Origin: Brevundimonas subvibrioides ATCC 15264
GTDB lineage: Bacteria > Pseudomonadota > Alphaproteobacteria > Caulobacterales > Caulobacteraceae
DNA length: 64,000 bases
Assembly: GCF_000144605.1 (NCBI RefSeq)
Contig: NC_014375.1
Span: 124,001 to 188,000 of the forward strand
Direction of reading: 5' to 3'
In this document: piece after piece, positions 58,134-64,000 of the stretch
How positions within the stretch are numbered: position 1 is the stretch's first letter
Layout of the letters: the number at the start of each line of letters is the position of its first letter
Position numbers and translations under genes: made by a program
The notes under the pieces: generated by a model
What the model saw: only the letters and a program-made list of their open reading frames with translations
Database searches by the model: none
Told to the model about the DNA's origin: nothing

Positions 58134-58874
58134 TCAGCCGACCCGGGGCGTCTTCAGCCGACGCTTGTTGGCATGGGTGTCCGGGGCCGACCCCAGGGCT
58201 TCCGGGATCTCACCCTTGAAGTAGAACCGCTGCCAGGCCTCCTTGGCGGCATCCGGATCGCCCGACGCCAGGCGGGTGTTGAAGTCGGTCCTCTGGCGGT
58301 TCCAGGCCTCGAACTGCCCTTTCATCACCGGGTTGGACTCCAGCGTCCGGATCACCGGCTGCACCGCCTCCATCTTCCGGTGCTCGACCAGGTTGATGAA
58401 GCAGAACGGCTCGCCCCGTTCGAATTTGATCCGGCCGGGCCGGGTGAAGATCCAGTTCATCGTGAAAGGGAACGGCAGCCAGTCCGTCTCGATCAGCCCG
58501 ACCAGGGCCTGAATGCCGTCCTTCACATGGTTGGGACTGCCCGAACAGATCATCCCCCAGCCCGGCGGCGTGCGGAACAGATACTGCGGATGCATGGTCA
58601 GGACGCCGCGCGAGAAGTGCGAGGTGACGAAATGGTCCAGTTCCGGCTGCGGCCGTTCCGGCGTGATCGTGATGTCGGACTGCGACGGCCCGCCGTTCCA
58701 CTCGGCGGTGAAGGTGAAAGGGCACAGGATCTCCCAGCCCGTCGTATTGGCCATGGTCAGCGGCAGGCAGCGATAGGGATGCCGGCTGACGAAGGCGTCC
58801 ATCCAGTTCCGCGATTGACGTCCCGGCACCATGTCCGGCGGCCGCGACGACATCGGGTAGCATTCCAGTTCCAA
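58134..58874 (-). CDS. DUF6065 family protein
   Basis: A 246-residue protein matching DUF6065: ELECYP at the start, [102 protein letters not shown] and [13 protein letters not shown]. Members are cytoplasmic proteins without known activity. The frame begins with TTG at 58874, preceded by AAGGA about 10 bases upstream; a later ATG at 58853 would lose the family N-terminus. It converges on the lipoprotein gene, with 20 bases between. Confidence 0.88.
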   Translation of the reverse strand: MELECYPMSSRPPDMVPGRQSRNWMDAFVSRHPYRCLPLTMANTTGWEILCPFTFTAEWNGGPSQSDITITPERPQPELDHFVTSHFSRGVLTMHPQYLFRTPPGWGMICSGSPNHVKDGIQALVGLIETDWLPFPFTMNWIFTRPGRIKFERGEPFCFINLVEHRKMEAVQPVIRTLESNPVMKGQFEAWNRQRTDFNTRLASGDPDAAKEAWQRFYFKGEIPEALGSAPDTHANKRRLKTPRVG

Positions 58875-58924
58875 GGCGACGCATCCTTCGGTATCGAACA
58901 GGCCGAACCCTAGCCCGGCGACCC

Positions 58925-59431
58925 ATGACCCCTCAACCGCTGCATGATCGCGACAGCCTCCTGCCGTGGATGGCCGGACAGGGCATCCCGCAGGCGACGA
59001 CGGACCACGCCGCCGTGTTCCGTGTGGAAGAGGGCCTCGAACTCAAGGCCGCCCTGCCGGGGGCCCATACCAAGAACCTGTTCCTGAAGGACAAGAAGGC
59101 GCGGCTCTGGCTGATCTCGGCCCGGCAGGACACGGTCATCGACCTGAAGGCTGCGCCCCGGATCATCGGCTCGGACCGCCTGTCGTTCGGCAACGAGAGC
59201 CTGATGTGGGACACCTTGGGCGTGCGACCCGGATCGGTCACGGCGCTCGGCCTCATCAACGACGTCGACCGGCGCGTGACCTTCGTGCTGGACCGTCGCC
59301 TGTGGGAGGCCGACATCGTCAACTTCCACCCCCTGACCAATACCGCGACGACCGCCCTGTCGCAGGCCGCCTTCCGCCAGTTCCTGACCGCGATCGGTCG
59401 TGAACCGCTCGTGATCGCCTTCGACGCTTGA
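58925..59431 (+). CDS. proX: Prolyl-tRNA editing (YbaK/ProX) domain deacylase
   Basis: A 168-residue free-standing trans-editing domain that hydrolyses mischarged tRNA, most likely alanyl-tRNA(Pro). [29 protein letters not shown] holds the catalytic lysine region, [30 protein letters not shown] and [14 protein letters not shown] are the ProXp/PrdX signatures. The length is normal. It is divergent from the DUF6065 gene, with 50 bases between starts. Confidence 0.93.
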   Translation: MTPQPLHDRDSLLPWMAGQGIPQATTDHAAVFRVEEGLELKAALPGAHTKNLFLKDKKARLWLISARQDTVIDLKAAPRIIGSDRLSFGNESLMWDTLGVRPGSVTALGLINDVDRRVTFVLDRRLWEADIVNFHPLTNTATTALSQAAFRQFLTAIGREPLVIAFDA

Positions 59432-59496
59432 GTCTGGGGCCCCCCGCGACCATCTGAGACCTTCCGCGTTATCCTGGACTGCAGCAGAGACCTCCG

Positions 59497-60399
59497 ATGA
59501 GCCTTGTCGATCCCACCCCGACCGCCGGCGCCGATGACCTGATCAAGGACGGATCCGACGCCGGCTTCATGGCCGACGTCATCGCCCAGTCGAAGATCCA
59601 GCCCGTCATCGTCGACTTCTGGGCCACCTGGTGCGGCCCGTGCCGGACCCTGACGCCCGCGCTGGAGAAACAGGTCCGGGCCGCCGGCGGCGCGGTCAAG
59701 CTGGTCAAGATCGACGTCGACAAGAACCCCGCCTACGCCGGCCAGCTGCGCGTCCAGTCGATCCCCACCGTCTATGCCTTCGTCGACGGCCAGCCGGTCG
59801 ACGGCTTCCAGGGCGCTGTGCCGGAAAGCCAGATCAAGGCCTTCATCGAAAAGCTGTCGGGCGGCGCGGGCGTGAACACCGACGTCCAGCAGCTGCTGGC
59901 CCTGGGCGAGGAATCGCTCGGGCTGGACGACTTCGGGGGCGCGGCCCAGGCCTTCGCCCACGTCCTGACCATGGAGCCCGAGAACGAGGACGCCATCGCC
60001 GGCATGGCGCGTGTCTATCTGGCCGGGGGCGACGCCGACCAGGCGCGCCAGACCATTGCGATGGCTCCGGCCGACTCGAAGAACGCCGCGGTCGTCAGCC
60101 TGCGCGCCAAGCTGGCTCTGGCCTCGGCCGCGCCCGCCAGCGAGACCGAGGCGCTGGAAGCCGCCCTCCGGGCCAATCCCGCAGATCATCAGGCCCGCTA
60201 CGACCTGTCGCTGGCCCAGGCCGCCGCCGGCGACCTGAAGGGGGCCGCGACCAGCCTGCTGGACATCATCCAGGCCGATCTGGAGTGGAACGACCAGGCC
60301 GCGCGCAAGCAGCTGCTGGTGGTGTTCGAGGCGGCCGGCCTGTCGTCCGACATCGCAAAGGACGGCCGCCGCCGCCTGTCCTCGATCCTGTTTGCTTAG
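59497..60399 (+). CDS. cnoX: Thioredoxin-TPR chaperone, CnoX/YbbN family
   Basis: A 300-residue protein with an N-terminal thioredoxin domain (VDFWATWCGPCRTLTPALEKQV, residues about 20-120, intact WCGPC) and a C-terminal TPR-like helical region (DDFGGAAQAFAHVLTMEPENEDAIAGMARVYL). CnoX protects proteins from chlorine oxidation and hands them to GroEL. Unlike E. coli, which has SxxC, this one keeps both redox cysteines, as in Caulobacter CnoX. It heads a cluster with the LON-domain and Trm112 genes. Confidence 0.93.
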   Translation: MSLVDPTPTAGADDLIKDGSDAGFMADVIAQSKIQPVIVDFWATWCGPCRTLTPALEKQVRAAGGAVKLVKIDVDKNPAYAGQLRVQSIPTVYAFVDGQPVDGFQGAVPESQIKAFIEKLSGGAGVNTDVQQLLALGEESLGLDDFGGAAQAFAHVLTMEPENEDAIAGMARVYLAGGDADQARQTIAMAPADSKNAAVVSLRAKLALASAAPASETEALEAALRANPADHQARYDLSLAQAAAGDLKGAATSLLDIIQADLEWNDQAARKQLLVVFEAAGLSSDIAKDGRRRLSSILFA

Positions 60400-60412
60400 A
60401 GAAGGCGCGACG

Positions 60413-61072
60413 ATGGCCCAGGGCTATGTGAAGGCTGTCGACCTGCCGCAGGTCATTCCGGTGTTTCCCCTGCCGGGATCCATCCTGCTGCCGCGCGGCC
60501 AGCTGCCTCTGAACATCTTCGAGCCGCGCTATCTGAACATGATCGACGACGCCATGGCGGGCGACCGGATCATCGGCCTGATCCAGCCCGTCGGCGGGCC
60601 GCGCCCCCTGCCCAGCCTGTCGGCCGTGGGGTGCGCCGGTCGGATCACCAGTTTCGCCGAGACGTCCGACGGCCGGTATCTCGTGACCCTGACGGGCGTC
60701 GCCCGCTTCCGCGTCGCGTCGGAACTGCCGACCCAGACCCCCTATCGTCAGGTCCGCGCGATCTTCGCCCCGTTCGAAGCCGACCTGACCGCGCCCACGG
60801 GCGGCGAGGGGTTCCAACGCGAAACCTTCCTTGCGGCCCTGCGGGCCTATCTGGAACGCCGCCAGCTGGAGATCGACTGGGAGACCGCCGAGGCCGCCCC
60901 GCAGGAGGCTCTGGTCAACAGCCTTTCCATGGCCCTGCCGTTCGAAGGCCCCGAGAAACAGGCCCTGCTGGAGTCCCTGAGCCTGGACGACCGCGTCGCC
61001 GTCCTCACCGCCCTGATGCGCATCGACGCGGCCGAACCCGGCGACGGCGACAGCCCCACGGCGATGCAGTAA
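60413..61072 (+). CDS. LON substrate-binding domain protein
   Basis: A 219-residue protein consisting of only the N-terminal LON domain, without ATPase or protease. VIPVFPLPGSILLPRGQLPLNIFEPRYLNMIDDAM is the family start and CAGRITSFAETSDGRYLVTLTGVARFRV follows. The ATG at 60413 is used; GAAGG lies 8 bases upstream, and the TTG seven codons earlier overlaps the cnoX stop. Fixed order with cnoX and Trm112 is seen in many alphaproteobacteria. Probably an adaptor; the partner is unknown. Confidence 0.93.
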   Translation: MAQGYVKAVDLPQVIPVFPLPGSILLPRGQLPLNIFEPRYLNMIDDAMAGDRIIGLIQPVGGPRPLPSLSAVGCAGRITSFAETSDGRYLVTLTGVARFRVASELPTQTPYRQVRAIFAPFEADLTAPTGGEGFQRETFLAALRAYLERRQLEIDWETAEAAPQEALVNSLSMALPFEGPEKQALLESLSLDDRVAVLTALMRIDAAEPGDGDSPTAMQ

Positions 61073-61084
61073 GAAGGGCGCTAA

Positions 61085-61188
61085 CGCTCACGACGCGGTC
61101 GTTCGCGGCGTGAGCGCAGACTTCATTTTCCAAGGCCGCAGGGATCGGGCTCAAGCAGCGAGCGCCCGCGGCGCGAGCGGTAGCCCAC
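61085..61188 (+). repeat. Hairpin plus GCTCAAGCAGCG...GGTAGCCC element
   Basis: An 8-base hairpin (CGCTCACG at 61085-61092 with CGTGAGCG at 61109-61116) is followed by a copy of the repeated element at 61149-61188: GCTCAAGCAGCGAGCGCCC, then GCGGCGCGAGCGGTAGCCC. It lies between the LON-domain gene and the Trm112 gene, ending seven bases before the Trm112 ATG. Confidence 0.75.
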
Positions 61189-61194
61189 CAGACA

Positions 61195-61389
61195 ATGTCC
61201 GATACCTTCAACACCCCCTCCTCCGTCGATCCCCGCCTGCTGGAGGTGCTGGTCTGCCCCGTCACGCGCGGCAGGCTGGACTATGACCGCGCGGCCAACG
61301 AGCTGATCTCGAAGAGCGCGAAACTGGCCTTCCCCATCCGCGACGGCGTGCCGATCATGCTGCCGGAAGAGGCGCGGGCGCTGGACTGA
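61195..61389 (+). CDS. Trm112 family protein
   Basis: A 64-residue Trm112/YcaR-type protein: [50 protein letters not shown]. One CPV cysteine is kept, but the second CxxC pair of zinc-binding relatives is missing. In eukaryotes and archaea Trm112 activates methyltransferases; the bacterial role is unclear. A repeat element ends just before the ATG, leaving little room for a normal ribosome site (only GGTAGCCC and ACCAGACA precede). Confidence 0.93.
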   Translation: MSDTFNTPSSVDPRLLEVLVCPVTRGRLDYDRAANELISKSAKLAFPIRDGVPIMLPEEARALD

Positions 61390-61406
61390 TCCGGCGCGGC
61401 CCCGCG

Positions 61407-62012
61407 ATGGAGCCGTTTCCCGACCTGCCCGGCTTCCGCTACTGGCCCGGCGCGCTCGATCCGGCGGCGCAGGCGGACCTGCTGGCCGAGGTCCAGACGA
61501 CGATCGCGGCCGCGCCCTTCTACCGGCCGGTCACGCCAGGCGGAAAGCCGTTCTCCGTCCGCATGACCAATCTCGGCCGGGTCGGCTGGGTCTCGGACCG
61601 CGCGGGCTATCGCTACCAGCCGACCCACCCTGAGACCGGCGCGCCCTGGCCAGCGATCCCCGCGCGCCTGCTGGACCTGTGGAACACCCTGACCGACGGC
61701 AGCGCCCCGCCCGATGCCTGTCTGGTCAACCTGTATCGCGAGACCGCCCGCATGGGCCTGCACCAGGACCGGGACGAGGCCGACCTGACCGCGCCCGTCG
61801 TGTCCGTGTCGCTGGGGGACACCGCCCTGTTCCGGATCGGCGCGGCCGAAGGCGGACCCACACGGTCGATCCGCCTCGCGTCCGGCGACGTCTGCGCCCT
61901 GACCGGCGCGTCGCGTCTGGCGCGCCACGGCATCGACCGCCTTCTGGTCGGGTCGTCGAAACTTCTTGGCGACGGCGGGCGTATCAATCTGACGCTGCGG
62001 CGCGCGACCTGA
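61407..62012 (+). CDS. alkB: AlkB-type 2-oxoglutarate/iron dioxygenase
   Basis: A 201-residue AlkB protein that oxidatively removes alkyl groups from DNA or RNA bases. The iron ligands are visible as H and D in GLHQDRDEADL and H in RLARHGIDRL; the 2-oxoglutarate arginines are in RINLTLRR at the C-terminus. MTNLGRVGWVSDRAGYRYQPTHPETGAPWPAIP is typical. It follows Trm112 by 17 bases and may share its transcript. No ada gene is near. Confidence 0.93.
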   Translation: MEPFPDLPGFRYWPGALDPAAQADLLAEVQTTIAAAPFYRPVTPGGKPFSVRMTNLGRVGWVSDRAGYRYQPTHPETGAPWPAIPARLLDLWNTLTDGSAPPDACLVNLYRETARMGLHQDRDEADLTAPVVSVSLGDTALFRIGAAEGGPTRSIRLASGDVCALTGASRLARHGIDRLLVGSSKLLGDGGRINLTLRRAT

Positions 62013-62084
62013 GGCCGCAGTCCGCGGCGACTCGACCCCGTGCCCCCAGCCGCCACACTCGCCCGAGCCCCGAGAGGAAATCCC

Positions 62085-62990
62085 ATGACCCTGCTGACCC
62101 GTCCCGAAGGCCTGACCGCCGAAGACCTGAAACTGTCGCGCCGGGGCCTGGGGGCCCTGACGGTCGGGGCCGCCGTGTTTACCGGCTATGCGCCCGCCGC
62201 CCTGTCGCAGTCGGCCCAGCCGATCGTCACCGATACCGCGGGGCTGGAGGTCGGCATGGTCACCTGTCCGGCCCCGGACGGGTTCGCCCTGCCGGCCTAT
62301 GTCGCGCGCCCGGAAGGGGACGGCCCGTATCCCCTGGTCATCGTGGTGTCCGAGATCTTCGGCCTGCATGCCTATATCCAGGACGTCTGCCGCCGCCTGG
62401 CCAAACAGGGCTACGCCGCCATCGCCCCGGCCTTCTTCGTGCGCGTCGAGGACCCCGCGCCCCTGACCGACTTCCAGCGCATCCAGGCGATCGTCGGCGC
62501 CGCGGGCTACGAACAGGTCATGGGCGACATCGACGCCACCCTGGGCTGGGCCTCGGGCCAGCTATGGGCCAATGACGACAAGGTGGGCATCACCGGCTTC
62601 TGCTGGGGCGGCAAGGTCGTCTGGCAGGCCGCGGCGCGCTTCGCCGCCATCGACGCGGGGGTGGCCTGGTACGGCCGCCTGGCCCCCTCGCCGACCGCGA
62701 CCCCGGCCCAGATCGAGAGCGGCCGCCCGTATCCCGTCGATCTGGCGGCCGACCTGAAGGGCGTGGTGATCGGCAACTACGGCGGGCTGGACCAGGGCAT
62801 CCCCAATGACACGGTCGCCGCGATGCAGGCGGCCCTGACCACGGCCGGCGCGACCGAAAGCGGCATCAAGCTGTATCCCGACGCCGAGCACGGCTTTCAC
62901 GCCGACTACCGCCCCAGCTACAACGCCGCCGACGCCGCTGACGGCTGGGCCCGCCTGACGGCCCTGTTCGAGGCGAAGCTGAAGGCCTAG
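62085..62990 (+). CDS. Exported dienelactone hydrolase family protein
   Basis: A 301-residue alpha/beta hydrolase with a twin-arginine-like leader (LSRRGLGALTVGAAVFTG, residues 19-36) after a short N-terminal extension, suggesting Tat export. The dienelactone hydrolase triad is cysteine in GFCWGGKVVWQAA, aspartate in YPDAEHGF or nearby, and histidine in EHGFHADYRPSYN. IVVSEIFGLHAYIQDVCRRLAKQGYAAIAPAFF is the family oxyanion region. GAGAGGA lies 8 bases before the ATG at 62085. Substrate unknown. Confidence 0.9.
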   Translation: MTLLTRPEGLTAEDLKLSRRGLGALTVGAAVFTGYAPAALSQSAQPIVTDTAGLEVGMVTCPAPDGFALPAYVARPEGDGPYPLVIVVSEIFGLHAYIQDVCRRLAKQGYAAIAPAFFVRVEDPAPLTDFQRIQAIVGAAGYEQVMGDIDATLGWASGQLWANDDKVGITGFCWGGKVVWQAAARFAAIDAGVAWYGRLAPSPTATPAQIESGRPYPVDLAADLKGVVIGNYGGLDQGIPNDTVAAMQAALTTAGATESGIKLYPDAEHGFHADYRPSYNAADAADGWARLTALFEAKLKA

Positions 62991-62999
62991 GTCGAACCC

Positions 63000-63629
63000 C
63001 TAGGCCTGGCCGTCGAAGGTGCCGCCGCTGCCGTCCGGCGCGGCGGCATAGGGGTTCGCGCCCTGGGCCCCGGAGCCCTTGGCCGCCACCACGACCATGG
63101 CGGGGCGCACCGTACGCCCGAACAGCTCGTATCCCGCCTGCATCGTCTGCAGGACGGTGCCGCCGGGGGCCTCGGTCGAGGGCTGTTCCATCATGGCCTG
63201 ATGCAGGTGCGGATCGAAGGCGTCGCCCAGGCCCGGGGCCAGCCGCTTCAGCCCGTTGGTCTCGAACGCCTGCAGCAGGGACTTCTGGGTCAGCTCCAGC
63301 CCGTTGATCAGGCCCGCCGCGGCACTGTCCGCATCCTTGGGCGCCGCCATCAGGGCGCGCTCCAGATTGTCGGCCACGCCCAGCAGGTCCTTGGCGAAGC
63401 GCTGGATGGCGAAGGCCCGCGCGTCGTTCATCTGGGTTTCGGTGCGCCGCTTGACGTTGTCAGCCTCGGCCGCCGCCCGCATGGCGCGGTCCTTCCACAG
63501 ATCGCGGTCGGCGATCATGGCGTCCAGCGGGGCCAGGTTGTCCGGATCGGCGTCCAGACCGGCCTCGGCATTGGCCAGGGCCTCGTCCAGCTGGGCTTCG
63601 AGATCGTTCGGGTTGGTCGTATCGGTCAC
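63000..63629 (-). CDS. grpE: GrpE nucleotide exchange factor
   Basis: A 209-residue cochaperone that releases ADP from DnaK. The N-terminal half is acidic and helical ([21 protein letters not shown]), [52 protein letters not shown] is the family core, and [25 protein letters not shown] the beta wing. The start is GTG at 63629, overlapping the hrcA stop by four bases, so the pair is co-translated as in other alphaproteobacteria. Confidence 0.96.
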   Translation of the reverse strand: MTDTTNPNDLEAQLDEALANAEAGLDADPDNLAPLDAMIADRDLWKDRAMRAAAEADNVKRRTETQMNDARAFAIQRFAKDLLGVADNLERALMAAPKDADSAAAGLINGLELTQKSLLQAFETNGLKRLAPGLGDAFDPHLHQAMMEQPSTEAPGGTVLQTMQAGYELFGRTVRPAMVVVAAKGSGAQGANPYAAAPDGSGGTFDGQA

Positions 63630-64000
63630 GTGTCTTGTCCGTCCAGTATGCGGCCCAGCACCCGGGCGGTGTAGTCCACCAACGGGATGATGCGGGCATA
63701 GTTCAGTCGAGCGGGTCCGATCACGCCGATGGCGCCCAGAACCCGCTGGCGGCCCGTCATATAGGGTGCTGCGACCACAGCGGAACCCGAAAGCGAAAAC
63801 AACCGCGTCTCCGCCCCGATAAAGATGCGCACCCCCTGGGCCGCATTGACCCCGTCCAGCAAGCCGATCAGCTGTTCCTTCTGTTCCAGGTCGTCGAACA
63901 GGACGCGCACCCGTTCCAGATCCTCGCTGGCGCCGGCGTCCTGCAGCAGGTTGGCGCGGCCGCGCACGATCAGCGACCGCTCCCGGTCCGGCCCGCCCGA
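63626..64000 (-). CDS. hrcA: Heat-inducible transcription repressor HrcA, C-terminal part
   Basis: The last 124 codons of hrcA; the start lies beyond the right edge. [66 protein letters not shown] and [31 protein letters not shown] are characteristic of the GAF-like and dimerisation regions. HrcA binds CIRCE operators; one is present ahead of groES at 49668. It overlaps grpE by four bases. Confidence 0.95.
   Translation of the reverse strand, partial: SGGPDRERSLIVRGRANLLQDAGASEDLERVRVLFDDLEQKEQLIGLLDGVNAAQGVRIFIGAETRLFSLSGSAVVAAPYMTGRQRVLGAIGVIGPARLNYARIIPLVDYTARVLGRILDGQDT

Overview
The window is a high-GC, gene-dense piece of an alphaproteobacterial chromosome, most like Caulobacteraceae and probably Brevundimonas or a close relative. 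This is inferred from gene content and order (rppH / polysaccharide deacetylase / ctpA / envC / rlmH / rsfS / nadD / obgE; phyR-nepR-sigT-kinase; a CC0125/CC1285-type lipoprotein; hrcA-grpE). I see no integrase, transposase, phage module, CRISPR array, rRNA or tRNA. The accessory-looking items are small repeats and one solitary DNA methyltransferase.

Layout. 1-9 kb: minus-strand housekeeping run for envelope, ribosome and NAD synthesis (rppH, ctpA, envC, rlmH, rsfS, nadD, obgE). 9-16 kb: an amidohydrolase pair, an SdpR/SdpI-like pair with an operator, and etfBA followed by a tiny membrane protein and a terminator. 16-21 kb: zur divergent from a ZnuD-type zinc receptor, then sapC, a hot-dog protein and a quinone-oxidoreductase-like enzyme. 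21.4-26.1 kb: general stress response (GSR) core, with a probable stress sRNA, a small membrane protein, phyR, nepR, sigT (EcfG), a PhyK-like kinase and an entericidin lipoprotein. 26-33 kb: MFS transporter, gabD, Lrp regulator with alanine dehydrogenase, arfB, and a solitary C5 methyltransferase. 34-44 kb: lipoproteins, acyltransferase, CHAP protein, CorA, an outer-membrane protein, nrdA, PAP2 phosphatase and a heptapeptide-repeat protein. 44-52 kb: two metal exporters, glutaminyl cyclase, Ku, groESL and pgi. 52-64 kb: DsbD, a Flp pilin, mutT, a DUF350/protease/LysE run, the CnoX/LON/Trm112 cluster, AlkB, a dienelactone hydrolase, grpE and part of hrcA.

The most coherent system is the GSR. 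I read seven exact GGAAC-N16-CGTT promoters, all directly upstream of genes: phyR, nepR-sigT-kinase, the small membrane protein at 21730, the entericidin at 25922, the outer-membrane protein ending at 38637, the PAP2 phosphatase at 41988 (apparently leaderless) and the lipoprotein at 57565. An eighth site with one mismatch sits just ahead of a strongly structured, terminator-ended minus-strand element at 21470-21590, which I propose is a sigT-dependent small RNA resembling GsrN in design. Most of the predicted protein targets are envelope proteins.

Three families of intergenic repeats recur: inverted arrays of a GGCAGTA heptamer or a related TTAGGGC unit, long CTTCTCCC/GGGAGAAG palindromes, and a short hairpin element framed by GCTCAAGCAGCG and GGTAGCGCCC.
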